DNA of 64,000 bases from the NCBI RefSeq assembly GCF_947499845.1, contig NZ_CANMPM010000006.1, positions 1 to 64,000 of the forward strand, read 5' to 3'. Made by a program: the position numbers and the translations under genes. This DNA is from an uncultured Pseudokineococcus sp. (lineage in GTDB: Bacteria > Actinomycetota > Actinomycetes > Actinomycetales > Quadrisphaeraceae). Under the pieces are notes generated by a model. That model did no database searches. It was given only the letters and a program-made list of their open reading frames with translations, and was not told the origin of the DNA. Below, piece by piece: positions 42,907 through 52,405 of the stretch (the first letter of the stretch is position 1; every line of letters begins with the position of its first letter).

Positions 42907-43581
42907 TCAGACGGCCGCGGCCGCCGGGGCGGGGCGCTCGCCGGCCGGCAGGGTCGCGCCCAGGTGCCGCTCGACGACGGGCAGGGCCTCGGCGACGCGC
43001 AGCGGGCGGCCCAGCTCGGCCGTCAGCGTCGTGACGTCCGCGTCGGGGATGCCGCACGGGACGATGCCGCCGAAGCCGTCGAGGACGTTGTCGCAGTTGA
43101 GGGCGAAGCCGTGCATCGTCACGCCCTGGGCGACGCGGATGCCGATGGCGCCGACCTTGCGGTCCCGCCGGCCCGGCAGACCGGACCCGTCGCCGCGCAC
43201 CCAGACGCCGCTGCGGCCCTCGACGCGCTCGGTGGGCAGGCCGAGCTCGGCGCAGGCGTCGATGAGGACCTGCTCGAGCCGCCGGACGTAGGCGACGACG
43301 TCGACGGGGTCGGGCAGCCGGGTGATCGGGTAGCCGACGAGCTGGCCCGGCCCGTGCCAGGTGATCTTCCCGCCGCGGTCGACGTCGACGACGGGCGTGC
43401 CGTCGAAGGGCCGCTCGTGGGGCAGCGTGCGCTTGCCCGCGGTGTAGACGGCCTCGTGCTCGAGGAGGAGGACGACGTCCTCGGCCCCGGTGACGACCTC
43501 GGCGTGGGCGGCGCGCTGCAGGTCCCACCCCCGGCGGTACTCCACGGCGTCGGACCCGAAGCCCACGTGCTCGAAGCGCAT
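42907..43581 (-). CDS. lipB: Lipoyl(octanoyl) transferase
   Basis: A 224-residue LipB that moves octanoate from acyl carrier protein to lipoyl domains, the step before LipA. Seen: [17 protein letters not shown] (RGGxxTxHGPGQ signature at residues 69–80), catalytic Lys142 in RKVGAIGIR and catalytic Cys176 in [11 protein letters not shown] at 43581. It is about 2.5 kb from lipA on the same strand, with a hydrolase and an LLM gene between them. A 90-residue-longer upstream reading is not needed. Confidence 0.96.
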   Translation of the reverse strand: MRFEHVGFGSDAVEYRRGWDLQRAAHAEVVTGAEDVVLLLEHEAVYTAGKRTLPHERPFDGTPVVDVDRGGKITWHGPGQLVGYPITRLPDPVDVVAYVRRLEQVLIDACAELGLPTERVEGRSGVWVRGDGSGLPGRRDRKVGAIGIRVAQGVTMHGFALNCDNVLDGFGGIVPCGIPDADVTTLTAELGRPLRVAEALPVVERHLGATLPAGERPAPAAAAV

Positions 43582-43712
43582 GGGACGACGGTACGCCGCC
43601 CGACCGGCGCCCCCGTGCGGCCGACCGCGCCGGAGGGGCAGGATCGCGCCGTGAGCACCGCCGCCCCCCGCCACCGCCCCGCCCCGCGTCGCCGGCCCCG
43701 GCAGGAGCGCCC

Positions 43713-44771
43713 GTGAGCGCCGCCGAGCGACCCGTGCGGGTCGGCCTCGTGGGCTACGGCAGCGCCGGGCGCGGCATCCACGCCCCGCTGCTGCGCGAGG
43801 CGGGCCTCGACGTCGCCCTCGTCGCCACGGCCTCCCCGGATCGGGCCGCGGCCGCGGCGCAGGAGGTGCCGGGCGCGCGGGTGGTCCCGGACCTCGACGC
43901 CGTGCTCGCGGCAGGGGACGGCCCGGACGGCGTCGACCTCGTCGTCCTGGCCTCGCCGACGGGCGTGCACGAGGAGCAGGTGCTCGCCTGCGTCGCGGCC
44001 GGGCGGCCGGTGCTCGTCGACAAGCCGCTGGCGGTCGACGCCGAGGGCGCGGCGCGCTGCGTGCGGGCCGCCCGCGCCGCGGGCGTGCCGCTCACCGTCT
44101 TCCAGAACCGGCGCTGGGACGACGAGCAGCGGGCGCTCGCCGCGGTGCTCGCGGCGGGCGAGCTGGGCGATGTCCTGCGCCTCGAGCGGCGCTGGGAGCG
44201 CTGGCGGCCCGTGCCCAAGGACCGCTGGCGGGAGAACGCGCCCGCGTCGGAGGGCGGCGGCATGCTGCTCGACCTGCAGTCGCACCTCGTCGACTCCGCG
44301 GTGCAGCTGCTCGGGCCGGTGGAGTCCGTCTACGCCGAGGTGTCGGCGGTCACGACCGCCGCCGAGGACACGACCTTCCTCGCGCTGCGCCACGCGGACG
44401 GGGCGCGCAGCCACCTCTCGGCGGTGAGCGCCGCCGGGGCCCCCGGGCCCCGCACCCGGGTCCTCGGCACGCGGGGCTCCTACGTCGTCGTGCCGTTCGA
44501 GGGGGAGGTCTCGGGCTTCGCCGGCGTCCTCGACGACGCGCCCGGCAGCACCGGGTGGGTCGTGCGCGGCGAGGAGCGCACGCCGGTGCCGACGCCTCCG
44601 GGCGGTCACGCCGACCTCTACCGCGCGGCGGCCGCCGCGGTGCGCGGCGACGGGCCGTGGCCGGTCGACCCGGCCGACGCGGTGGCCGTCCTCGCCGTCC
44701 TCGACGCGGCGCGCGCGAGCGCCGCGCAGGGCCGGGTCGTCCCCGTGGAGGTGCCGGACCTCGCTCCCTGA
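43713..44771 (+). CDS. Gfo/Idh/MocA-family oxidoreductase
   Basis: A 352-residue NAD(P)-dependent oxidoreductase. Rossmann start [20 protein letters not shown], the family EKP motif as LVDKPLAVD (Asp replaces Glu), and the substrate domain with NRRWDDEQ and [21 protein letters not shown], the latter giving the catalytic His. GTG at 43713 follows CAGGAG. Members act on sugars, inositols or bile pigments; specificity unknown. A short ORF (43651–43716) overlaps its start by GTGA and could be a leader, but this is weak. Confidence 0.9.
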   Translation: MSAAERPVRVGLVGYGSAGRGIHAPLLREAGLDVALVATASPDRAAAAAQEVPGARVVPDLDAVLAAGDGPDGVDLVVLASPTGVHEEQVLACVAAGRPVLVDKPLAVDAEGAARCVRAARAAGVPLTVFQNRRWDDEQRALAAVLAAGELGDVLRLERRWERWRPVPKDRWRENAPASEGGGMLLDLQSHLVDSAVQLLGPVESVYAEVSAVTTAAEDTTFLALRHADGARSHLSAVSAAGAPGPRTRVLGTRGSYVVVPFEGEVSGFAGVLDDAPGSTGWVVRGEERTPVPTPPGGHADLYRAAAAAVRGDGPWPVDPADAVAVLAVLDAARASAAQGRVVPVEVPDLAP

Positions 44772-44789
44772 GCGGCCCAGGGCCGGGGA

Positions 44790-44838
44790 GTCAGGGCCAG
44801 GACGTCAGGACCGAGGGGTCAGGGCTGAGGTCAGGGCT
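44790..44838. repeat. GTCAGGG-type short repeats at the convergent gene ends
   Basis: GTCAGGRCY occurs at 44790, 44804, 44819 and 44830 (11–15 bp spacing) between the oxidoreductase stop and the S51 peptidase. The last copy contains the peptidase stop codon (read as TGA on the minus strand). Confidence 0.6.
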
Positions 44839-45577
44839 GGGGGAGCAGCCGCGCCTCCAGGCGGGTCTCGACGGCGCGGGGCTCCGCCCCGCTCGTGTCG
44901 CGCTCGACGCGGTAGCCGGCCGCGGCCGGGCGGTCGGTGACGACCTCGACCAGCTCGGTGCCCCGGTAGACGAGGCCGGCGCCGTCGTCCGTGCAGTACG
45001 TCAGGGGCAGGTCGCCGGCGGCCACCGCGCGGTGGACGAGGGGGCGCCGCTGCTCCTCGGAGTCGTAGTGGACGCCGTTGCCGTAGGGCAGCAGCCCGAG
45101 GCCGTCGGTCACGAGCCGCAGGTCGGGCCCGAAGGAGTCGGTGGGGCCGCCGACGTGCCAGCACAGCGACCCCGCGCTCACGCCCGAGAGGACGACGCCC
45201 GCCCGCCAGGCCTCCGCCATGACCGGGCCGAGGTCGTGGAGGCGCCACAGCGCCAGCAGGCCCGCGACGCTCCCGCCGCCGACCCAGACGACGTCGGCAT
45301 CGAGCAGCAGGCCGCGCACGTCGTCGTGCGAGGGCATGGGCATCAGCGCGAGGTGCTCGAGGTGCATCCCCGCGACGCGGGCGGCCTCCGAGAGCTCGGC
45401 GGCGAACCAGCGCTGGTCGCCCCCCGCGGTGCCGACGTGGACGACGCGCGGAGGCCGTCCGGTCGCGCCCGACAGGTCGACGGCGTGGTGGACGAGCCCG
45501 GAGAGCTCGAGGCGGGTGCGTCGTCCGGGGCGCAGGCCCCCGGAGGTCGCGAGGACGGTGGGGGCGTCGGCGGGCAC
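44831..45577 (-). CDS. Peptidase E-like (S51 family) serine peptidase
   Basis: A 248-residue protein of the S51 dipeptidase E/cyanophycinase-like class. The nucleophile elbow is GVSAGSLCW (Ser in GxSAG), preceded by ADVVWVGGGSVAGLLALW, the usual oxyanion strand; the His is expected in VHYDSEEQRRPLV. It should cleave Asp-X dipeptides or similar small substrates in the cytoplasm. GTG at 45577. Divergent from the kinase-like gene 130 bp away. Confidence 0.87.
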   Translation of the reverse strand: MPADAPTVLATSGGLRPGRRTRLELSGLVHHAVDLSGATGRPPRVVHVGTAGGDQRWFAAELSEAARVAGMHLEHLALMPMPSHDDVRGLLLDADVVWVGGGSVAGLLALWRLHDLGPVMAEAWRAGVVLSGVSAGSLCWHVGGPTDSFGPDLRLVTDGLGLLPYGNGVHYDSEEQRRPLVHRAVAAGDLPLTYCTDDGAGLVYRGTELVEVVTDRPAAAGYRVERDTSGAEPRAVETRLEARLLPQP

Positions 45578-45707
45578 GCTCCCATCCTGCCCCGGGGGCT
45601 CGCCCCCGCAGCGCTCCGCCGCCGGCTCGGCTCTCGTCGCAGGGTCCCGGGGGAGCCGCCTGTGGACGGCGCCTGCGGGGTCGGGCGCGAGCCGCTGCAC
45701 TGACGGC

Positions 45708-47645
45708 GTGGTGGGACGGCACGCGGCGCGCGGTGGGCGGGAGCCCGAGGGGTCGGACGACGGCGGGCAGGGCCCGGCGTCGCGGGAGGGGCTCGGCCCC
45801 GACCGGGGCGCGGGGGAGGAGGACGACCTCGGCGGCAGCTCCGGCCCGCCGTGGTGGGAGCGGCTCGAGGACCGGGGCGCCGAGGCGGCGCCCTGGCCGC
45901 TGCGCGTCGTGCCGGCCGAGGAGCCGCTCCCGGGCCTCGACCTGCCCGTCGACTCCGGCGACGGCCCGGCGGAGGGGCCCGCCGTCGCTCCCGTCGTCCC
46001 CGGGTGGACGGTGCAGCGGCTGCTGGGTCGGGGCGGGTCCGGGGAGGTGTGGCGCGCCGTCGAGGAGGCCACCGGGGAGGCCGCCGCGCTCAAGGTGCTG
46101 CGCACGTCGGTGCCGGTGGACGAGGCCGCGCGAGCGCGTCTGAGGGACGAGGCGGCGCTGGCGGCCGCGCTGGACGGGCCCCACCTCGTGCGTCTGCAGG
46201 GGGTCACCGAGACGGCGGCCACCGCCGCGTCTCCTCCGCGGCCCGTCCTGGTCCTCGAGCACGCTCTCGGCGGCAGCCTCGGCGCGCTGGTCGCCGCTCG
46301 CGGCGCCCTCGACGCGGGCGAGGTCGTCACCCTCCTCGTCCCGCTGGCCGGGGCACTGGCGGACCTGCACGCCTCCGGCGTGGTCCACGGCGACGTCTCG
46401 CCGGGCAACGTCCTCTTCGCCGAGGACGGTCGACCGCTGCTGGCCGACCTCGGCACCGCCGGGCTCGTGGCGGCCGCACCGGCCGCGGGCGGAGGGCCGC
46501 CGCTCGTCGAGCTGACGCCGGGCTACGCGGACCCGCAGCGCCTGGCGGGCGCCTCCGCGACGCCGGCCGGGGACGTGCACGCGCTCGCCGCCTGCGCCTG
46601 GCACGCGCTCGCGGCCCTGCCGCCGGGGCCGGTGTCGCAGCGCCCGCCGCTCGTCGTGCTGCGCCCGGACCTGCCGCGGCCGCTCGTGGACCTGCTGGAG
46701 GACTGCCTGGAGGCGGACCCGGAGCGCCGGCCCGACGCGCGGGCCCTCGCCTCCCGCGCCTGGGGCTGCGCGGCGGCCGAGCCCGTCCGTCTCGTGCCGA
46801 CCGACCCCGGTGCCCCGCCCGACGAGGTGGTGACGCACCGCGTCCGCGCCGCGGCGCGTCGCGGCGCGGCGTCCCCCGACGCGGCGCCGTCGGAGGGGAC
46901 GGGTCGGCGGCGCCGTCGACGGTCGCGGCGGGGGGCCGCCGGAGGGCGTCGGCGCCCCTCGGCGCCGACGGCCGTCCTCGCGGCGGCGGGCGCGGCCGCG
47001 GTCGTCGCGCTCGTGGCGCTCCTGGTGCCGCTCGTCCTCCCGGACGCCGGCGCGTCGGCCGCCGGAGCGCCCGGTGCGCCCTCGTCCGCCGCGGGACCCA
47101 CGGGGACGCCGACGCAGCCCGGTGGGACGGCGTCGCCGGCAGCGCGCCCCGCCCGGCCGACGGCGTCGGCGGCCGGCCCGACCGCGGAGCCTCCGGCGGA
47201 CCCGGCGGTGGACCCGCCCGAGGGCCTGGTGGCGGACCCGTCGACGGACGACCCCGTGGCGGCCGTGACCGCGCTCGCGGCGCTGCGTGACCGCGGCTTC
47301 GCGACGAGGGACGCCGCCCCGCTCGAGCGGGCGTCGGCGGCCGGTTCCCCCGCCCTGGCGGCGGACATGGCCGAGCTGGAGGCGCTGACGCGCCGGGGCG
47401 AACGGCTCGCGGGGCTGGAGACCGTGGTGGTCCGCGCGGAGCGGGCGCCGGTCCCGGACGGGGCCGGGGCGAGCACGGACGACGTCCTCGTCGACGTCGT
47501 GACGCGCAGTGCCGCGCACCGGCTCGTCGCGGACGACGGCAACGTGCTCGCGGTGGTGGCGGAGGGGCAGGACGTCCCCGCGCGGCTCCGGCTGGTCCGG
47601 CGGGAGGACGGGTGGGCGGTGCAGGAGGTGCTGGCGCCGTCCTGA
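45708..47645 (+). CDS. Atypical membrane Ser/Thr protein kinase
   Basis: A 645-residue protein. Residues 100–360 are a eukaryotic-type kinase: Gly loop LLGRGGSGEVWRAV, Lys in AALKVL, catalytic HGDVSPGNVLF (HGD instead of HRD) and LADLGTAG (DLG instead of DFG); the P+1/APE region is changed to TPGYADPQR. The essential Lys, Asp, Asn and Asp are kept, so activity is possible. An Arg-rich juxtamembrane stretch leads to one helix (VLAAAGAAAVVALVALLVPLVL, about 425–446), then a Pro/Ala/Thr linker and a 110-residue extracellular alpha/beta domain without PASTA repeats. GTG at 45708 or 45711. Confidence 0.85.
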   Translation: MVGRHAARGGREPEGSDDGGQGPASREGLGPDRGAGEEDDLGGSSGPPWWERLEDRGAEAAPWPLRVVPAEEPLPGLDLPVDSGDGPAEGPAVAPVVPGWTVQRLLGRGGSGEVWRAVEEATGEAAALKVLRTSVPVDEAARARLRDEAALAAALDGPHLVRLQGVTETAATAASPPRPVLVLEHALGGSLGALVAARGALDAGEVVTLLVPLAGALADLHASGVVHGDVSPGNVLFAEDGRPLLADLGTAGLVAAAPAAGGGPPLVELTPGYADPQRLAGASATPAGDVHALAACAWHALAALPPGPVSQRPPLVVLRPDLPRPLVDLLEDCLEADPERRPDARALASRAWGCAAAEPVRLVPTDPGAPPDEVVTHRVRAAARRGAASPDAAPSEGTGRRRRRRSRRGAAGGRRRPSAPTAVLAAAGAAAVVALVALLVPLVLPDAGASAAGAPGAPSSAAGPTGTPTQPGGTASPAARPARPTASAAGPTAEPPADPAVDPPEGLVADPSTDDPVAAVTALAALRDRGFATRDAAPLERASAAGSPALAADMAELEALTRRGERLAGLETVVVRAERAPVPDGAGASTDDVLVDVVTRSAAHRLVADDGNVLAVVAEGQDVPARLRLVRREDGWAVQEVLAPS

Positions 47646-47648
47646 GCC

Positions 47649-48167
47649 TCAGGCCGACGGTCCGGCGACGACGAGCTCGGCGACGACGGTCGCGTCCGTG
47701 GTCGAGACCAGCCGGTAGGTGCCGGGCGCGTCCGGCGCCTGGAGGGTGATGAGCCGCTGGAGCGGGACATCGACCTCGAGGGCGCCGTCGGCGGTCGTGA
47801 GGACCTGGTCGTCCTCGGTGTGGTTCACCAGCGAGTACCAGTCACCGGGCTCCACCGGGCCCTGGACGCGGGTCGTCCCTCCGGAGCCCAGCATGACGGT
47901 CACCTCGAGGTCCCCGTGGTCGTGCGGGGTGCGTCCTCCGGCGGAGCCCGTGAGCGGTGCCGCCGCCTCGTCGGCCGCAGGTCCGGCGGCGAGGACCGTG
48001 CTGCCGTGGTGGCCGGCGACGACGGCCGGTGCGCCGCTCGGGCCGACGTCGTCGTGGGCGGTGGCGCCCACCGCCAGACCGACGAGGAGCGCGGCGGCGG
48101 TCGAGGCCGTGCCCACCTGGACGGCGCGCTGCCACCGGCGCACCACGGGTCGTCGTGCGGGGGTCAT
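47649..48167 (-). CDS. Exported beta-rich protein, possibly cupredoxin-like
   Basis: A 172-residue protein with an N-terminal hydrophobic export segment (AVQVGTASTAAALLVGLAVGA, residues 16–36), a low-complexity His-containing region (HDDVG, GHHGS, PHDHGDLEV) and a C-terminal beta sandwich-like domain (GDWYSLVNHTEDDQVLTT, APGTYRLVSTTDATVVAEL). The last part looks like a small cupredoxin or Ig-like fold but the full set of copper ligands is not clear. It follows the CHRD gene on the same strand, after a strong hairpin. Convergent to the kinase gene with 3 bp between ends. Confidence 0.65.
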   Translation of the reverse strand: MTPARRPVVRRWQRAVQVGTASTAAALLVGLAVGATAHDDVGPSGAPAVVAGHHGSTVLAAGPAADEAAAPLTGSAGGRTPHDHGDLEVTVMLGSGGTTRVQGPVEPGDWYSLVNHTEDDQVLTTADGALEVDVPLQRLITLQAPDAPGTYRLVSTTDATVVAELVVAGPSA

Positions 48168-48228
48168 GCCTGCCTCCGTCGGCCGGACCTGCGGGGCCCG
48201 CGCGACGCCGCGCACGGGGGAGAGCGGT

Positions 48229-48270
48229 CGGCCCCGGCGCCGGCCGTGAGCACGGCCGGCGCCGGGGCCG
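48229..48270 (-). terminator. Perfect 42-bp palindrome, terminator of the CHRD gene
   Basis: 20-bp arms (48229–48248 and 48251–48270) separated by AG; in RNA the innermost pairs will open into a small loop. 15 bases after the CHRD stop. Confidence 0.8.
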
Positions 48271-48285
48271 GGGAGAGCCGCTGGG

Positions 48286-49041
48286 TCAGCCGCGCTGGCC
48301 GGCGCGACGACGCGAGTAGGCGAGGCCCGCGGCACCCGCCGCCGCCACGGCCGCGCCGCCGACGACGAGCGTGAGGGTCTGCGTGCCCGCCGCACCGCCG
48401 GCGCCGGTGTCGGCGCCGCCGCCCGGCATCGACATCGAGGCGACGTCGAGCGTGCCGCAGGCGGCCGGGTCGGTGGCCTCCTCGGGCAGCGAGGGGTCGA
48501 GGTCGGACATGACGTCGCCGTCGTAGGCGCCCGAGCCGTTGAGGTCGACGCCGTGCAGGACGACGACGCCGTCACCGTTCGCGATCTGCTGGGCCACCTC
48601 GGGCGAGACCTCGAGGGTCCGCGAGTAGGTGGGGTTGCCGACCGGGAAGCGGTCGACGGCGAGGCCGCTGTCGGGGGAGGTGTCGCCCTCGGTGGTGAGG
48701 GAGACGGCGATGGCGCCGTAGCTGCCGGCGGCGTCGGTGACCTGCAGGGCGCCGTTCGCGCCGGAGCCCTCCATGTCGTTCGACGGGCAGGAGTTCGTGC
48801 CGCCGATGTGGATGTGCTGCGCGTGGGGAGCGCCCTCGAGCAGGCCCTGGGGCGTGATGTTGATCGTCAGCTCGTCGCCGGTGATGGAACCGGTGACCTC
48901 GGCGCTGGCGCCGCTGTCGTTGAGCTGGGTGAGGCTGCCGGTGAGCTCCGTGGTGCCGCTGCTCGCCGCCATCGCGGGGGCCGCGAGGGGGAGCGTCGTG
49001 ATGGCCAGGGCCGCGGAGAGGGCGAGGGTCTTCTTGATCAC
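48286..49041 (-). CDS. Secreted CHRD-domain protein with C-terminal membrane anchor
   Basis: A 251-residue exported protein. Signal peptide at residues 1–28 (IKKTLALSAALAITTLPLAAPAMA). The core matches a CHRD (chordin-like) domain: ELTGSLTQLNDSGASAEVTG, LEGAPHAQHIHIGGTNSCPS and GVVVLHGVDLNGSG. Near the C-terminus a Gly/Ala linker leads to a hydrophobic helix (LTLVVGGAAVAAAGAAGLAY) and the basic tail SRRRAGQRG, so it stays anchored on the outer face of the membrane or is sorted to the wall; no clean LPXTG is present. GTG at 49041 after GGAGGACATCCCC. Confidence 0.83.
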   Translation of the reverse strand: MIKKTLALSAALAITTLPLAAPAMAASSGTTELTGSLTQLNDSGASAEVTGSITGDELTINITPQGLLEGAPHAQHIHIGGTNSCPSNDMEGSGANGALQVTDAAGSYGAIAVSLTTEGDTSPDSGLAVDRFPVGNPTYSRTLEVSPEVAQQIANGDGVVVLHGVDLNGSGAYDGDVMSDLDPSLPEEATDPAACGTLDVASMSMPGGGADTGAGGAAGTQTLTLVVGGAAVAAAGAAGLAYSRRRAGQRG

Positions 49042-49284
49042 GGGGATGTCCTCCGGTCGTCGGGAACGGCGTCGGCGCCGTCGTCGGATCCGGCGGAGCG
49101 AGCTCCGCCGCGACCTACGAGACCACGGGAACAGGCCCCTGACCAGCGAGAACGCGTGTCGGGGGCCGAAGTCCACCGCTTCGGGTCGTCATCGGCGCGC
49201 GGACCAATCCAGAGGGTGCCGTCCCGCGAAGGGAGGGGAGGACGGGTTGGCGGCGACGACCCCAGGACGGCGCCCCGACGCGCG

Positions 49285-50178
49285 TCAGGCGGCGTCGGCG
49301 AGCCAGCGGGCGGCGGCGTCCGCGTCCTCGTGGGCGAAGCGGAAGCCGCTGCGCTGGAGCACGGTCGGCAGCACGCGCTGGCTGGCGAGGATCTCGTCGG
49401 CGAAGCCGCCCACGACCGCCCGCAGGGCGAGCCGCGGGACCGGGAGGAGCGTGGGCCGGCCGAAGGCCCGCCCCAGGGCTCGCGTCAGCTCCGCGTTGCG
49501 CACCGGCGCCGGCCCCGTGAGGTCGACCGGCCCCTCGACGTCGGTCTCCAGCAGGTGGACCAGGGCGGAGACCTCGTCCTCGAGGGTGATCCAGCTCCAC
49601 CACTGCCGACCGTCGCCGAGAGGTCCGCCCAGGCCGAGGCGAAGCAGGGGGAGCAGCTTGCCGAAGGCGCCGGCGCCCGGGGCCATGACGAGCCCCGTGC
49701 GGGCGAAGGCGGTGCGGATCCCGGCGTCCTGCGCGGGGCGCGCGGCCGCCTCCCAGTCGAGGACGACGTCCGCCAGGAAGGTCGAGCCCGGCGCGGAGGC
49801 CTCGGTGAGGACCTCCTCGCCCCGGTGGCCGTAGACGCCGATCGCGGACCCCTGCACGAGGACCCGCGGCCGGGGCTCGAGCCGGGCGAGGGCCTCGGCG
49901 AGCGTGCGAGTGGGCTCGGTGCGCGAGGCGAGGACCTCGCGCTGGTACGCCGGGGTCCAGCGCTGGTCCCCGACGCCCGCCCCCGAGAGGTTGACGGCGG
50001 CCTCCACGCCCTCGAGGGCGCCCGCGTCGAGACGGCGACGGGCCGGGTCCCAGCGCACCTGGTCGGGACCGGAGGGCTCGCGCCGGACGAGCTGGACCAC
50101 CTGGTGGCCCCGCTCGGCGAGGCGCTCGCGCAGGGCGGTGCCGATGAGGCCGGAGGCACCGCAGACGACGACCTTCAT
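49285..50178 (-). CDS. TIGR01777-family NAD-dependent epimerase/dehydratase
   Basis: A 297-residue extended-SDR protein (SulA/YfcH-like, TIGR01777). MKVVVCGASGLIGTALRERL carries the GxxGxxG site, DAAVNLSGAGVGDQRWTPAY is the family hallmark block, RVLVQGSAIGVYG gives Ser/Tyr, and the DUF1731 C-terminal part ends RSGFRFAHEDADAAARWL. ATG at 50178. In actinobacteria this gene often stands next to sucB, lipA or lipB, as here. The enzyme reaction is unknown; a role in cell division or septum has been suggested for cyanobacterial homologues. Confidence 0.88.
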   Translation of the reverse strand: MKVVVCGASGLIGTALRERLAERGHQVVQLVRREPSGPDQVRWDPARRRLDAGALEGVEAAVNLSGAGVGDQRWTPAYQREVLASRTEPTRTLAEALARLEPRPRVLVQGSAIGVYGHRGEEVLTEASAPGSTFLADVVLDWEAAARPAQDAGIRTAFARTGLVMAPGAGAFGKLLPLLRLGLGGPLGDGRQWWSWITLEDEVSALVHLLETDVEGPVDLTGPAPVRNAELTRALGRAFGRPTLLPVPRLALRAVVGGFADEILASQRVLPTVLQRSGFRFAHEDADAAARWLADAA

Positions 50179-50290
50179 GCGCGCGACCTCCGGGGCCGGG
50201 AGGGCCCGGGAGGCGGGCCGTCGTGGTGGTGCGGGTGGTGGTGCGGGTCGACCGCCGCCGCGCCCGGGGAGGCGCGGCGGCGGCCGACTC

Positions 50291-50310
50291 CGACGGCGGC
50301 TGCGCCGTCG
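50291..50310 (-). terminator. Small hairpin after sucB
   Basis: CGACGGC-GGCTGC-GCCGTCG, 7-bp stem, 23 bases downstream of the sucB stop. Confidence 0.45.
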
Positions 50311-50332
50311 TCGTGCTCTCGCGGGGATGCCC

Positions 50333-52327
50333 CTACAGGCCGACCTCGGAGGCGAAGTCGCCCTCCTCGAGCCGCGCCTTCAGCGTGGACAGGAAGCGGG
50401 CCGCGTCCGCGCCGTCGACGATGCGGTGGTCGTAGGACAGGGCCAGGTACATCATCGAGCGCACCGCGATGGACTCCCCGCCGTCGCCGTCCGTGACGAC
50501 GACCGGGCGCTTGACGATCGCGCCGGTGCCGAGGATGGCCACCTGCGGCTGGTTGATGATCGGGGTGTCGAAGAGCGCCCCGCGGCTGCCCGTGTTCGTG
50601 ATGGTGAACGTGCCGCCGGCGAGGTCGTCGGGCGTGACCTTGTTCGTCCGCGTGCGCTCGGCGAGGTCGGCGATCCGGCGGTTGAGGCCCGCGAGGTTGA
50701 GGTCGCCCGCCTCCTTGATGACCGGCACGAGCAGGCCGCGCTCGGTGTCGACTGCGATGCCGAGGTTCTCCTGCGCGTGGTAGACGACCGAGTCGCCGTC
50801 GACGCTCGCGTTGACCTGCGGGTAGGCCTTGAGGGCCTCGCAGACGGCGAGCGCGAAGAACGGCATGAAGGACAGTCGCCCGCCCTCGCGCTGCTCGAAG
50901 GAGGACTTGGCGCGGGCCCGCAGTCGGGCGATCCGCGTCACGTCGACCTCGACGACGCTCGTCAGCTGGGCCGAGACCTGCAGCGACTCGACCATGCGCT
51001 GGGCGATGACCTTGCGCAGGCGCGACATCTTCTCCGTCGTGCCCCGCTTGGAGGCGACGGCGCGCGCCGCCTCCTCGGTGCGGCCCTTGACGGAGGGGCC
51101 GTCGGCGCGGGTGCCGGCGGAGGACTCCGCCGAGCCGGACGGGGCCTGCTGGGCCGGGGCCGCGGCGGCCGCGGGCTGCTCCTGCTCGGCGGGCTGCTGG
51201 TCCGCCTGCTGGGCCTTCTCGGCCGCGGCCAGGACGTCCTGCTTGCGCAGGCGGCCGCCCACGCCCGTCCCGGTGAGGGTCGAGAGGTCGACGCCGTGCT
51301 GCTGCGCGAGCTTGCGCACGAGCGGCGTGACGTAGCCGCTGCCCGTCGACGACGGCGACGTGGTGCTGCCGCCGCTCGCGGGCTCCGAGGCCTGCGGCTG
51401 GGCGGTGCCCGTCGGGACCTGCGGCTCGGGCGACGTGTACGACTGCGTGTCCTGCTCGGGCTCGGACTGCCCGGCGGGCGGGGCCTCCGGGTCGCCGGAG
51501 TCGTCGGCGCCCGAGCCGCGCGAGGACGTCTTGCGCTCCGCGTCCTCCTCGGCCTGCTCGCGGGAGGCCGCCTCGTCGCCGAGGTCCTCGGCGTCGTCGG
51601 ACTCGCCGGGGGCCGGGGCGGGGGCCTCCTGCGCCTCGCCGGCGCCCTGGTCCTGCGCGTCGCCGCCGGAGGAGTCGCCGCCGGCGGGCTCGCCGCCGAC
51701 GATCACGAGGTCCGCGCCGACCTCGACGGTCTCGTCCTCGCCCACGAGGATCTTGGTGATGGTGCCCGCCACGGGGGAGGGGACCTCGGTGTCGACCTTG
51801 TCGGTGGAGACCTCGAGCAGGGGCTCGTCGACCTCGACCGTGTCGCCCTCGCTCTTGAGCCAGCGGGTGACCGTGCCCTCGGTGACGCTCTCGCCGAGCG
51901 CCGGCATCGCGACCGTCGTCCCGGAGCCGCTGCCGCCGCCCTGCTGGGGCGAGGCCGCCTGCGGCCCCGCGGAGGAGGGCTCCTCCTGCTGCGGCTGCTC
52001 GTCCTGCGCGGGGGCCGGCTCGGGCGAGGGCTGCTCGTCCTGGGCGGCGTCCTGCGAGCCCTGGTCCGCGTCGCCGCCGTCCCCGGCCTCGCCGTCGCCG
52101 ATGACGGCCAGGTCGGCGCCGACCTCGACCGTCTCGTCCTCCTCGACGAGGATCTGCTGCAGCGTCCCGGCGAAGGGCGAGGGGACCTCGGTGTCGACCT
52201 TGTCGGTCGACACCTCGAGCAGGGGCTCGTCGACCTCGACGGCGTCACCGACCTGCTTGAGCCAGCGCGTGACGGTGCCCTCCGTGACGCTCTCGCCGAG
52301 GGCGGGCATCTGCACGGACTGGGACAT
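50333..52327 (-). CDS. sucB: Dihydrolipoamide acyltransferase (2-oxoglutarate dehydrogenase E2)
   Basis: A 664-residue E2. Two tandem lipoyl domains, nearly identical ([14 protein letters not shown] and [14 protein letters not shown] in both), with lipoylated Lys at about 42 and 177, joined by long Gln/Glu/Pro/Ala linkers. A peripheral subunit-binding domain follows ([20 protein letters not shown], about 335–375), then the catalytic domain ending in [16 protein letters not shown] with the active His near 633. It transfers succinyl (or acyl) groups to CoA. ATG at 52327. The lpd gene is 78 bp upstream on the same strand, and lipA/lipB in the window supply its cofactor. Confidence 0.94.
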   Translation of the reverse strand: MSQSVQMPALGESVTEGTVTRWLKQVGDAVEVDEPLLEVSTDKVDTEVPSPFAGTLQQILVEEDETVEVGADLAVIGDGEAGDGGDADQGSQDAAQDEQPSPEPAPAQDEQPQQEEPSSAGPQAASPQQGGGSGSGTTVAMPALGESVTEGTVTRWLKSEGDTVEVDEPLLEVSTDKVDTEVPSPVAGTITKILVGEDETVEVGADLVIVGGEPAGGDSSGGDAQDQGAGEAQEAPAPAPGESDDAEDLGDEAASREQAEEDAERKTSSRGSGADDSGDPEAPPAGQSEPEQDTQSYTSPEPQVPTGTAQPQASEPASGGSTTSPSSTGSGYVTPLVRKLAQQHGVDLSTLTGTGVGGRLRKQDVLAAAEKAQQADQQPAEQEQPAAAAAPAQQAPSGSAESSAGTRADGPSVKGRTEEAARAVASKRGTTEKMSRLRKVIAQRMVESLQVSAQLTSVVEVDVTRIARLRARAKSSFEQREGGRLSFMPFFALAVCEALKAYPQVNASVDGDSVVYHAQENLGIAVDTERGLLVPVIKEAGDLNLAGLNRRIADLAERTRTNKVTPDDLAGGTFTITNTGSRGALFDTPIINQPQVAILGTGAIVKRPVVVTDGDGGESIAVRSMMYLALSYDHRIVDGADAARFLSTLKARLEEGDFASEVGL

Positions 52328-52405
52328 GGGGTCTCCTGTTCCTCTGGGGTCGGACGGCTCGGTGCGGGTGCTGGCGTCCCGCACGACGAGCGGGGCGCCC
52401 GGCCC

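Noticed and set aside
43651-43716. 21-codon ORF overlapping the start of the Gfo/Idh/MocA gene by GTGA
   Set aside because: It could be a coupled leader, but the residues are only Pro/Arg-rich and the main gene has its own ribosome binding site.
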